DNA of 64,000 bases, taken from the NCBI GenBank assembly GCA_009731375.1, contig BJOX01000260.1, forward strand, positions 465,882 through 529,881, in the 5' to 3' direction. The stretch is from Paulinella micropora (Eukaryota; Cercozoa; Imbricatea; Euglyphida). The notes below the pieces were generated by a model that made no database searches, was not told the DNA's origin, and saw only the letters and a program-made list of their open reading frames with translations. Made by a program: the position numbers and the translations under genes. This document shows, in pieces, positions 55,301 to 64,000 of this stretch. Within the stretch, counting starts at the first letter, position 1. Every line of letters starts with the position of its first letter.

Positions 55301-56175
55301 TCGAGGAGCTTTGCCAAAAACTGGGGCAAGCCCTGGATGCCACTGATTTCGACGCGTTGAAACGAGCGGATCCCTTCGAACGCAAGACTGCAGACCAGAT
55401 CACGTTGCGAAATAGCACTCTAGATGTTGAAGCGCAAAAAGTGCATTTGCAAGCTACCCAAGCTTGGCAAGCAAGGAAGGAGCTACTCTTTGCACGGGCT
55501 GAGGAACGAAACAAGCAGGAGAGTCAGAATGCAGCGCCTGCAAAGTCTGGCAAGCGCAAACGTGACAAACGTAGTCGGCGCACCGCGAGAAATCGTCGGC
55601 GCCGCAATAGCGCACACGTCGACTCAGGTAGCGATGGAGATGTTACAGAAGCACCATTGGCTGACAACGAAGGCTATGCGGCAGTGGAGATTGGTGAAGT
55701 CGTAGCGATGCTGAATATCGATCCGCGAGAGCCGAACGAAACTGCTGAAGCCTTTCAGAAACGCGCGGACGATTACCCCACCTCGGCGTGGACCTTGGGA
55801 GTTGTGGTGGCTAAAGATCCTAAGGGACAAGCCAAGCCCCAGCTGAAGTTGCAAGTGCTTGGAACATCAGACAACGATCTCATCAAAGGGCAATACGGTT
55901 TTGCAGAGGAAGAAGAGCAGGGTGTTTGGGTTTATCATGCCGGCATGGCTCTGGAGGACGCTCAGGAGAAGCTCACAGCTGAGGCTGGTTGGTATGACTA
56001 TGAATGGGAAGTCATCGCGCTTCAGGTAGAACTTTCCGAGGGACACACTGGGAGCATGCTGTACAGCGATCAGCAAGTAATGAAGCGAATCTGCCTCAAG
56101 AACGGTTTCAAGCAACGATTTACTTGGGCCAAAGCATCAGCAAAGTCGCGGAGCAAGAAACGTAAGAGTAACTAG
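52379..56175 (+). CDS. Coiled-coil protein with possible DDE transposase-like core (6 exons proposed)
   Basis: The ATG at 52379 starts CTACGVGWRAI...LCKGC cysteine pairs, then a long coiled coil (residues about 95-215, KQLQKKYEELENELKRL). A frame step between 53200 and 53400 leads to LHSDVTSKNLVKYYACPISC, GTAEDSAKGINSAL and CYMSDNEAAAQATGKEW. GT-AG introns 53828-53855 (28 nt), 54015-54071, 54148-54212 and 54468-54539 keep the frame, giving NRYHVYFELALPFFALHKPW and later DNDIAEASFGILDRQLKLRS. HSD, SDN and ND(I)AE are placed like the acidic triad of an RNase H-fold transposase. That is inference: overall I do not recognise the family. The tail has a basic KSGKRKRDKRSRRTARNRRR stretch (nuclear signal-like) and an acidic end domain. 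It may be a transposon gene or a domesticated one. Confidence 0.55.
53828..53855 (+). other. Candidate 28-nt intron (or frame-shift lesion)
   Basis: GTGAAGCAGC...CGATCATAG. Removing it restores the frame into KKDNIQCVALRELAKFFSTT. Neighbouring introns in this gene are 57-72 nt, so a decayed frame is also possible. Confidence 0.4.
54015..54539 (+). other. Three short canonical introns
   Basis: 54015-54071 (57 nt, GTCAGA...TTTGTAG), 54148-54212 (65 nt, GTAAGTAC...TGCTTAG) and 54468-54539 (72 or 73 nt, GTTCTG...CTGCTAG). In each case the phase matches across the join. Confidence 0.65.
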
Positions 56176-56621
56176 GTAGTAATTTTCGTAATGCTCAATG
56201 TACTTGAAAAATACATCGCATAACCACCTCATGGCGGCCCCAGTCTTGATGTATCACATTGAAACACCTTTTTCTTGTTGATCTCATGACGCTTGTGGTT
56301 CGGTCTTGCTGTAATAGGTCAGTTACCGTCATGATCAGTTACGTCCGGGCCTTGTCTTTTAGATAGGAAATTCACTATTTTTGCTAGGCTGAGCCACCTC
56401 AAGTCAAGTGTCACAGGACAGCCTTGCTGACTTTTTATATAGCTGCGCTTGTTTTCCCAGCTTTATCCATTGCCCTAGTCTGTGTTTTTAGCAGCAATTC
56501 ACTCATGAGACAGCAGAGCGTTGATCAACAGGGCAGTTGCTTGAAGCATGAATTTGAAATATGACCGTTACATTTTCAATCAGCCAGAAAAAGTAGTAAG
56601 TGGCCGCTCAGCTATCTGTAT
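56176..56621. other. Spacer downstream of the coiled-coil gene
   Basis: No gene recognised; unique DNA. Confidence 0.5.
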
Positions 56622-56896
56622 CGCTAGCGACATTCAAGTGTCAACAAAGAATGATTTTTTCGATTTTGTGTCACTTTTCCAATTTTGGATCACTTTTTCG
56701 TTTCTATGTCAAAATTTTTTATTTTCAAATTTAACGGTAACATTTCGCTAAATTTACGTCATTTTTGCGGACGCATATAGTCGTTAATTTCAAAAATTCA
56801 AAATTTTGATACAAAAACGAAAAAAAGACACAAAACCGAAGAAGTGACACAAAGCCGAAAAACCAATTTTCTTTTAGCACTTGAATGTCGCTAGCA
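56622..56896. mobile_element. Foldback / MITE-like element
   Basis: GCTAGCGACATTCAAGTG at 56623-56640 is perfectly inverted at 56878-56895. The interior is also partly inverted (TTTTTCGATTTTGTGTCAC on the left against GTGACACAAAGCCGAAAAA on the right). GTAT stands on both outer sides (56618-56621 and 56897-56900), a possible 4-bp target duplication. No coding capacity. Confidence 0.75.
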
Positions 56897-57300
56897 GTAT
56901 TTAGTAAGATATTAAAGCCTTGATACTTGCGCTTCGATAAATACTTTCAACATCCTCATCCCAACTCGTCAACAGCTTCATCTCACGATTTAAAAATTGA
57001 AAATCGCTTTTTCAGACCCTAAACTTGCCCAAAACAAGGCCCGCTCACCACACAGAAATGCTGCATGGACTTGAAATTAGTGTTTCACTCTTCTCCAGAT
57101 CCCATCCGATCTGGCTAGCCCACCGCCGCTTCCGACCGGCTACATACCGATCCTGTTTCTTCCATCCTCACAGGCCAAAAAAGCCGAAATTCAAGAAATG
57201 ACTGTTTTTTTACCTACCGACCGGAGTTTTCACTCTCTGAAGCTCTTCAATAGCTATTTCTCTTAGTTTTAGCACCGCACGCAAGGCCTAAATACTTTTA
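56897..57300. other. Spacer
   Basis: Unique DNA with no recognised feature. Confidence 0.5.
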
Positions 57301-57826
57301 TTTAATTTCCAGGTGGTCGATTTTGGTCATGTATATCCCTAAACTGTGTCACGAGCACAACCAAGTAAACGGACGAGATGCTGACAAGCACAACGAACAA
57401 ACTGTAACCGGAACAGCTACTCTGACATTTAGTCGTACCTCAACTGTAGAGGGGCAGACCAAGCATAAGAGTCAAGTAACGACAAGCCGGACAACACTTG
57501 ATGCCACTATGTAATGTACGGGCCGGCCGACAATCCCTTTGCCCCCTTGGGGGAAGCCGCTGTAAGCGGTCGACCCCCACGCCGAAGACTGACTCCTCAT
57601 TCGAAGGCGCCCTCGACCGACCGATACATGACATGAAGCATCCCGGCTGTCGAATAAGTAAAAATAATTGGTCCACGTCCAGTGCGAGTCTCCCATGAGA
57701 ACTCGTGCCCCCGAGCCTAGCTCTTTCACCTCAGGCATTAAAAGAAATGCCCCGTCTTGATCTCCCCTTTCCCGTAGAAAAATCAAAGTAGCCAATGATC
57801 CGTAAGCGACATCAGACTTCGTCGAC

Positions 57827-58396
57827 TCACGTTTTAACTTGTTTCCGAGATCGTCCTCGACCCCTGTGCTCTACTGCTTCCGACTGCGTCTCTTTAGCCC
57901 TTCTCTTCTTCGCCGCCACTTCTTTCTCACATCTTGGTGCACCTATCAACAAAAATGATATGCCCGCACTTTGGACTTCGTCCCAAATACGAAGCGGAAT
58001 CCTCCTTTCCTCTGTTAACTCGAACGGCATATCCAACACCACCCTTGGCATCATTTGCACCGTCCATGGTGTAAAATCCTCATCGTCCTTCTCGATGGAC
58101 GCATCCCACTGCTCCAAATCTTTGCCGTCTCGAAATACTGGCGCAAAGATTCTTTCCCGCGTCATATCAATAACACTCTTGCTCCTCCAAAAGTGCATTG
58201 TCGGAGCAAGTCCCAACGCAGCCCGTACCCGCGTTCTAGGCTGTACATACGTAACCTGCATTAAAAAGAAATAATCAAAGTCCTTATCCATGACCGTATC
58301 CTCGTGCGGTCGACATAGATAGAACTTATCAATCTGCCAGTCGATCTTAGCGCCAAAACCCGCTCTTAAGATCAAGCGTAGTATACACCTTCGCAT
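57827..58396 (-). CDS. Gypsy-like polyprotein tail (after deletion)
   Basis: 189 codons, overlapping the end of the RT frame. It includes MQVTYVQPRTRVRAALGLAP, FRDGKDLEQWDASIEKDDED and a basic end (KKRRAKETQSEAVEHRGRGR). I do not recognise a domain. Its position beyond RT suggests that it is the C-terminus of the original polyprotein or the junction left by a deletion of the integrase region. Confidence 0.45.
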   Translation of the reverse strand: MRRCILRLILRAGFGAKIDWQIDKFYLCRPHEDTVMDKDFDYFFLMQVTYVQPRTRVRAALGLAPTMHFWRSKSVIDMTRERIFAPVFRDGKDLEQWDASIEKDDEDFTPWTVQMMPRVVLDMPFELTEERRIPLRIWDEVQSAGISFLLIGAPRCEKEVAAKKRRAKETQSEAVEHRGRGRSRKQVKT

Positions 58397-61300
58397 GTTT
58401 GAGCCGGTTGATCCCCTTCCTGAGATCCGGTACCGGTGTCTCGATCTGCTTCAGAATCTTATTGATCCTATAGTAATTGATACACATACGTAAGGACCCA
58501 TCCGGCTTGGGCGCCATACGCACAGGTGAAGACACCTCCGATAAGCGTGCCTCAATGATGTCCTTCTCCAAAAGCTCCTGAGTGATTTCCCGAGCCATCC
58601 GATCCTCGTGATAGCTCATACGTGACGGTCTCCTGTGACCCACCACGTCTTCACCCAGCTTCCGTCCAAAGTTCGCCTCGTAACCCCGAACAGAGCCCGC
58701 CTCAAGAGGCCCAAATACCTCCATATTATTCTCCAAGATACCCTTGAGGGCATCTCGCTCCTTCATAGTACCTTCCCAAGTACTATATTTCTCCGCAATA
58801 GCCTTTTCCGCGGCTATCCTAGCCTCCTCAATCTCCTTATGAGAGGCCTTACGTGATAACTGCGCCACATCCTCCATCGGAATAGGCCGCTCATCCTCAC
58901 GTACCATCGTCCCATGGTACCTAGTTTCCTCCTTGCCTCTCCACTGGGCAAGCTGTGCCACATGATCTATGATAATGGCATATTTCATTGCATGCGTGCG
59001 GTGATATATACCTGAAATCCAAGAGAAGGCTTGCTTTCTCACATCCGCCATCTCACGTTGCATTAACTTGGCCCCATAAGCCAACGCCTTCTCCTTCGTC
59101 CCCAATCGTAAAGCCAAGACCAGCTTATGGCCTCTATGTGGGATCGGGACCGGGTCATCAATAAGATGATCCTCTATATCCTGCCACCACATTTCCGTCC
59201 GAGTTCCCACTGGGATGACTATAGTGAAATCATCCACCGATAGCCTGTTTTTCAAGACCTCCTTAATGGCCTTGACTCCCTTAGGGAAAAACAAATTATC
59301 ATCCCAGTGACTCTTCAAGAAGGCTTCTACGATCGGCTTAGGCTGCTTGACCGGCAGCTTATGTTGGGTAACATTCCAAACCACATGAGACGTCGTGGTC
59401 GAATGCATATCTATATAGACATGCTGATCACCGGCATCCTCCATGCCCGCAATCGTACCCCGCAACAATTCCGCTTTTGCTGCGTAGAGGTGTTCCAACC
59501 TCGCGTCTATCGCGGCCACTACCGCCTCATCCTTTGCGGAATCCCTACAGTCCACGTTCACGACCCTCACGTCGCGTGGGTCCCTGTAGGCCCAGCCAAA
59601 GGTTGTGGTCATGACATATTCCGTCTCCTGTATCTTGTCGTCAGAATTGTCAGCAACCACACTTGCTTCCCCAGAGTCCCCCGACTCTACTGTGCATACA
59701 TGGAAGAACGAGGCTGTTACAGGCTCCTGAATGTGGGGTGTGACCGAAGGCTCCGTGCCCTCGGACACCACCTTTGTCCACCCCCAGTCAGCGCGCATGA
59801 CTGGTGAGACACTCACATCCAAATCGTGCGCTACCGCACATTGGCCTTCCCGCCGTAAAGGTTCATACGGTACTACCTCGTACCGCGGAGCCACCTCGGA
59901 TCCACCGTACTGCACCACGTTCAGATCCGTATAAATCCGAGCGTGCATGCGTCTGAGGTTCCGCTGCCCCAACAGGAGACCACCAGCAAAGGCTGGGACG
60001 ACCCAAAACCGATGAGAGAAAGACTTCCCGTCTTTCAAAAGGAACGTAAGCATGACTGACCCTGAGATCCCGGTCATGCCTCCCACTCCCTTGATCCTCA
60101 ACCGACACGGCCGAAACCCGTGTCTAAACCATGGTTCCCTGCTCCATAGTTCAATAAATTCCTTCCCGAGTACATTCAGAGATGCCATTGTATCATTGCC
60201 CACAATGCATTCCTGCTGTACATCCTCAATAAAAATTTTAGTGAATAATAAAGGCAATTCAGCTTTCCCCGGGCCACACCCGTCCGCTGAAAGTGCTTCA
60301 TAACCACCAAAATATTTACTATCAAGCGCCTCCGACGCTAACTCCACATTAAGGTCCGTGCCTTTATTCATCACCGGACATAGAGTGTCCCTGTGACTAT
60401 CAAGGTCCTCAACCTGCTCATTCTGTCCATCCTGGCCTTCCAAGGCCACCGCGTCCGTAGCTTCCTGGACTCCCCGCGTTACCACGCGTGTCCTATCATC
60501 AAATCGCAGGTCATGAGTAACCATGTCGCCTCCGTGGCCGACAGGCAACTCACCCGACTTATTCTCCCTCCCGACCTCCGAGTCAGGCGCTGGGATTGCC
60601 TCCTGGGATCCCTGGCCCCGCACTTGCATTAATGCTTTGCCCTGCACATTCACCAACATGTCCACTAGCGTTATACCAAACGCCATACCCTGGACTTGTT
60701 GCTGCGGAGGCATCTGCCCTCCGACGGTCCCCTGACCGCCTCCCATCGGCATACCAGGAGCAGGCAAGATTGGTGCTGGAGGGATGTAAGACTGTCCCCC
60801 ATAAGCAACCACCTGCTGCTGTGGCTGCCCTTGGTAGAACTGCTGCTGCATCGGCTGCCCGTAGCCTACTGGTAACTGCTGCCCCGGAGCTGGACCCGCA
60901 TAGTAAGCACCTGCTCCCGCCTGCTGCATATGCGATGAGGGAAAAGTTCCCGCACCCCCCCCATACACATTTGCATTAGGAAAAAGGGAACTACCCTGAT
61001 TGCCGCCCCACTGCGGGCTCCGATTTGAGTTGGGACGTTCCCGTGAATCTGAACGCCCTCCCCGACGTCGCGGTGGAGATCGATCTCGGCTCCGCTCCGG
61101 TGACCTATCTCGATTCCGTGAATCGCGTCGTCCTCGGTCGTATCCGCCACGAACATGCCCTCCTCGATCGTATCCTCGTCGATCTCGGGCTTCATCCCTC
61201 TCGTCGTAATGACGACCGCCCGATACATGAGTGACCTCACGATCACTACGACGATCTCTTGACCTTGAACGACTACGTCGGTTGTCAAGGTGCCCTCGAT

Positions 61301-62453
61301 CCGACCGATCGCTCGAACTAGACGACGAGCTCGACGAAGAACTAGCAGCCGACCTTGCTGAGGACGCATCCGATGACCCCCGTAAATTCCATGCGGGGTC
61401 CACGGATTCATTCACGTGCCTGCCCGGGATATCTCTTCCCATAGACGCCGGTGCGTCGCCGCCATCTGAAGTGAGAGGGTTCCATACCCTGAACTTTTCC
61501 CATTCACCCTTCAAATAAGGTGCCTCACCAGGATCCGTCCATCCCTTCTGATCGTATGCCTTCCGATCACGATCCTGAAGGTTCTTGAGCTCCTGCGAAT
61601 ACTTATTCGTATTCAACAAGCCATGGAAGGGACCCACTGGATAGTCGTAGCGTACCTTCCTCAAGACTTCCTTCTGCACCGAGTCATCCCAGCCTTCAGG
61701 ATGAAAATTCTGGCAATTGCTCTTGCACATGGCTCCCGATTTGAGCCACAAGGCTCCCGCCTTCTTCATGCACAACGGCCTATGCACCCTGGGGTTGTAG
61801 TATGACCTCTGGAACCGTTGACTACCTTGCCCCGGCCCCCCTTGGGGTCTCTGACCATAGAACTGAGGTCCCCTGCGCGAGTACCCCAGGCCCCAATAAA
61901 CTTCATCCCCGGGCTCGAATGGTCCCGCACCATCCCCTCCCCCCTGGTTCTGATTACCTTGAGTGGGAGTCCCTGACCTCGGACCCGACCACTTCCACTC
62001 ATCGATGATGGTTTTCTGGACTCGACGCATGACTTTCCCCAACACGTCTTCATCCACGTTCCATATCTCCGGACTGGCCTCAGGGGTAGACTGTCCAGTA
62101 CCCTTGAGGAGGTATTCCCATACCTCTGTGTCCGTCTGAATCTCTTTCGCCATCTTAATAAAGACTTGATTGTTCAGATCGAACAATGCCACAGCCGTCA
62201 ATTTGAAGGCTTCTGCAGGTGTGAGCATAATCACCATGTCCATTATCCTCTGGAACATGTAGTGGAGTACAGGCTTCTTATTCACCATCCACTTGACCTC
62301 CGCCTGCAGCTGACTGACCTCCTGTGACTTAGAGGCAAAAACATGGTAGCCCATCTTCTCTGCGAGCATCAGACCAATACTATCGACACACATGGCGTCG
62401 AACCGAGTAGACTGCAGCTTTCCCCCAAAAGCTGCCCACACCTCGCTTTGCAT
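58347..62453 (-). CDS. Gypsy-like Gag-protease-reverse transcriptase polyprotein (truncated)
   Basis: 1368 codons. Residues 1-160 are helical and Gag-like. At about 365-480 is an Arg/Ser/Asp-rich block (RSRSRDRRSD, RDRSPERSRDRSPPRRRGGR). Residues 500-600 are Gln/Gly/Pro-rich. Near 745-830 CIVGNDTMASLNVL and FWVVPAFAGGLLLGQRNLRR look like a retropepsin (D-T-x-A-S and the later hydrophobic-LLG), with Met in place of the Gly of DTGAS. From about 1270, VSSPVRMAPKPDGSLRMCIN, YYRINKILKQIETPVPDLRK and VYTTLDLKSGFWR match Ty3 RT blocks up to the first catalytic Asp; the stop follows. It cannot encode a working RT. The RS block is unusual in Gag and may bind RNA. Confidence 0.8.
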   Translation of the reverse strand: MQSEVWAAFGGKLQSTRFDAMCVDSIGLMLAEKMGYHVFASKSQEVSQLQAEVKWMVNKKPVLHYMFQRIMDMVIMLTPAEAFKLTAVALFDLNNQVFIKMAKEIQTDTEVWEYLLKGTGQSTPEASPEIWNVDEDVLGKVMRRVQKTIIDEWKWSGPRSGTPTQGNQNQGGGDGAGPFEPGDEVYWGLGYSRRGPQFYGQRPQGGPGQGSQRFQRSYYNPRVHRPLCMKKAGALWLKSGAMCKSNCQNFHPEGWDDSVQKEVLRKVRYDYPVGPFHGLLNTNKYSQELKNLQDRDRKAYDQKGWTDPGEAPYLKGEWEKFRVWNPLTSDGGDAPASMGRDIPGRHVNESVDPAWNLRGSSDASSARSAASSSSSSSSSSSDRSDRGHLDNRRSRSRSRDRRSDREVTHVSGGRHYDERDEARDRRGYDRGGHVRGGYDRGRRDSRNRDRSPERSRDRSPPRRRGGRSDSRERPNSNRSPQWGGNQGSSLFPNANVYGGGAGTFPSSHMQQAGAGAYYAGPAPGQQLPVGYGQPMQQQFYQGQPQQQVVAYGGQSYIPPAPILPAPGMPMGGGQGTVGGQMPPQQQVQGMAFGITLVDMLVNVQGKALMQVRGQGSQEAIPAPDSEVGRENKSGELPVGHGGDMVTHDLRFDDRTRVVTRGVQEATDAVALEGQDGQNEQVEDLDSHRDTLCPVMNKGTDLNVELASEALDSKYFGGYEALSADGCGPGKAELPLLFTKIFIEDVQQECIVGNDTMASLNVLGKEFIELWSREPWFRHGFRPCRLRIKGVGGMTGISGSVMLTFLLKDGKSFSHRFWVVPAFAGGLLLGQRNLRRMHARIYTDLNVVQYGGSEVAPRYEVVPYEPLRREGQCAVAHDLDVSVSPVMRADWGWTKVVSEGTEPSVTPHIQEPVTASFFHVCTVESGDSGEASVVADNSDDKIQETEYVMTTTFGWAYRDPRDVRVVNVDCRDSAKDEAVVAAIDARLEHLYAAKAELLRGTIAGMEDAGDQHVYIDMHSTTTSHVVWNVTQHKLPVKQPKPIVEAFLKSHWDDNLFFPKGVKAIKEVLKNRLSVDDFTIVIPVGTRTEMWWQDIEDHLIDDPVPIPHRGHKLVLALRLGTKEKALAYGAKLMQREMADVRKQAFSWISGIYHRTHAMKYAIIIDHVAQLAQWRGKEETRYHGTMVREDERPIPMEDVAQLSRKASHKEIEEARIAAEKAIAEKYSTWEGTMKERDALKGILENNMEVFGPLEAGSVRGYEANFGRKLGEDVVGHRRPSRMSYHEDRMAREITQELLEKDIIEARLSEVSSPVRMAPKPDGSLRMCINYYRINKILKQIETPVPDLRKGINRLKHAKVYTTLDLKSGFWR

Positions 62454-63735
62454 AAGCTATTCGTTGTCCACCGATGACTGACAACGAAAGAACCTATCAG
62501 CCACTATGGCCACATCCTCAGGCGTATAAATGTTAGCTGAACGACAGACCCGACGTACCTCTGTCAGCCACAAACGAAGCTCAGAGATATGCCTAGGAAT
62601 TGCAACCTTCTGATTGTCCAAGAGCAAAAGCCTTCTGGTCACCCAGAAGGCGGTCCACATCCTTCTGGTGACGCTCAATAGTACGACGTCGTTCCTCGTC
62701 GTTCTTTTCCATCTTACGGTTCCATGACGAAACCGCAAGCTTTCGTCGTTCTGCCTGGCCATCCCAAGCCACAGCAAAATGATAAAAAGCTTTGGCCATA
62801 TAAACGATGGCATCCACTACCAGCAATCGTTCCAACGTGACGAGATTTTCAGACGATCCCGCTGTAGCCCAAGTGGGCTTTGTCCCTGAGACTGCCTTGT
62901 CCCAGAAGCCATCCATTGCGTCGAAAATGGGCGTGAACACGTCGTCTATTGAGAGCACTTTAGCCCCAACACCACTCTTGGGCCGAAAAATAAAGTTGCC
63001 CATTGCGTGCACAGTGGGTGACACTCTGGCCCAAACCTGACTGTGAAACTGAGCAAACTTTTGCACTTCAGTCCATCTTGGATGCCCTTGATCCAAGACA
63101 TCCCAAGACGGCCAACAGCCAACCAAGTCGTACACAGGCTGTCCGTGAAGTTTGACAAAGTCACGAGAAAGGTCTCCAGCCATGGCAGTGGTGCCTCAGG
63201 CTTCAGCTTGGACTTGTCCCAACCTCGCTATATTGAGATCGACCATTCCATCCGTTGATGCCATCAATCTGGACGCATCCAGCCTCTCAGGCGTCCAGTA
63301 GTGGGTCCCTATGCCCACAGCTTCTGCAATCTGAACCACCATCTCTGCTGCCACCATAGCATTGGCCACTGTGGTGCGTCCGATCACAAGTGTGTCCCAC
63401 ACGTTCCTCGTCGAACCAGGCGAGATAGCATTAATGCATTGTCTGACCGTCTGCAATGCCTTTGTGGACGGTAACTATCCGCACAACTATCACCTGTGAG
63501 ACGAAACTGCCACATCTTCAAATCGTCTTCCAGACGAGCAGAGATGAAGTGCAAAGAGGGAGGTGTTCCCCCTGTTGTCGACGAACTCGACGCTGTGAGG
63601 GCTCCTGCCCCCATAAAACGTGTACCAAGAGAGGAAGGTACCAAAGACCCACCCACCCTAGTTTCCGCTGGTGTAGAATAAGGGCTGCTTGCTGTCAACA
63701 TCCTCCCCCTATTCTCACGTGGTAACATATCGAAA
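62454..63735 (-). CDS. Gypsy-like Gag, N-terminal part in three broken frames
   Basis: From MLPRENRGRMLTASSPYSTP (about 63733) through frames 63384-63806, 63196-63456 and 62593-63183 to 62457-62813. Features: INAISPGSTRNVWDTLVIGR, a helical stretch (ANAMVAAEMVVQIAEAV), and WDGQAERRKLAVSSWNRKME. The next frame, MQSEVWAAFGGKLQ at 62453, begins right after a stop. At least three frame changes and one stop separate the pieces. Confidence 0.6.
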
Positions 63736-63810
63736 TGAGAAAGAGAAGAGAGATGTGAGAAAGCAACAAATGACACACACAGCACACACACACAACTGCT
63801 CCACACACAG

Positions 63811-64000
63811 CTTATGAGTTATGCTGGTGACACCTGTTTCCTCCAACCGAATACAAAACAAATGTGCGTGCTCCTACACCTCACACACAATCTGTTTCTA
63901 TCCCTCTCCCCCTAAGGAGAGCTCAACTGTCTAAAGCAAAACTTGAAAAAGGTCAACACCCTTTTCTGTCGGAAATTCCGAGGTGTCAAAACCTCAAGAA
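63811..64000. other. Right edge, element leader or LTR
   Basis: No coding frame. It may hold the primer site and LTR of the minus-strand gypsy-like element, but no match to 57.3-57.8 kb was seen. Confidence 0.35.

Larger units (their letters stand above)
57301..63810 (-). mobile_element. Ty3/gypsy-like LTR retrotransposon, internally deleted
   Basis: Reading leftward: Gag (63.8-62.4 kb), Gag-protease-RT polyprotein (62453-58347), then an unrelated-looking C-terminal tail (58396-57827). The reverse transcriptase stops just after its first catalytic block; the rest of RT, RNase H and integrase are missing. A purine-rich GGGAAAGGGGAGA (minus strand, about 57765-57777) could be the polypurine tract, putting a 3' LTR at about 57.3-57.76 kb. 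The partner LTR would lie past the right edge, so the LTR is unproved. Confidence 0.75.

Noticed and set aside
57472-57795. Minus-strand 107-codon frame as a gene
   Set aside because: Lies in the probable 3' end of the gypsy-like element and has no recognisable domain.

Overview
The window is nuclear DNA of a eukaryote, probably a protist or alga. Evidence: GT-AG introns, a divergent histone H2A/H2B pair, a multi-LIM protein gene, a Ty1/copia element, a Ty3/gypsy-like element and a 5'-truncated LINE with a restriction-like endonuclease. I cannot name the lineage. It is a draft assembly: ten N runs occur, most at homopolymers or microsatellites (2416-2425, 6964-7006, 8858-8867, 10637-10908, 13294-13351, 23542-23606, 35216-35225, 49724-49733, 50853-51442, 52084-52093).

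Region 1, about 1-33750 (+): one large gene whose tiny exons float in introns made almost wholly of microsatellites ((CTAT)n, (CTAC)n, (CTGT)n, (CATA)n, (CTTA)n, (CT)n, (GT)n, triplets). From 15065 to the TGA at 33747-33749 I could join 23 exons whose splice phases all agree (2694 coding nt, 897 residues). They encode a charged, Pro/Ser/Thr-rich N-terminal half, then a lone zinc finger and six complete LIM domains. More N-terminal exons lie upstream to at least 268; the start codon was not found. Many exons are accompanied in the adjoining intron by serial decayed copies of their own edge: acceptor plus 5' exon end upstream, or 3' exon end plus donor downstream, each separated by microsatellite. 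This is the most striking signal in the window. A LINE fragment (4361-5710) sits in a (GATA)n intron, and a >200 bp repeat occurs at 1-219 and again at 26592-26806.

Region 2, about 33750-37870: AT-rich spacer around divergent histone genes H2A (-) and H2B (+), with a diverged direct repeat on either side of the pair.

Region 3, 37870-46323 (+): a decayed Ty1/copia retrotransposon with two LTRs of about 350 bp, primer site, repeated leader, Gag with two CCCH fingers, protease, integrase, reverse transcriptase, RNase H and polypurine tract, broken by several frame changes.

Region 4, about 46320-52340: spacer with microsatellites and a short inverted repeat. Region 5, 52379-56175 (+): an intron-containing coiled-coil gene with a possible DDE transposase-like core. 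Region 6, 56622-56896: a small foldback element with perfect 18 bp inverted ends. Region 7, about 57300-63810 (-): a Ty3/gypsy-like element with an RS-rich Gag, a variant DTMAS protease and a reverse transcriptase that stops after its first catalytic block.
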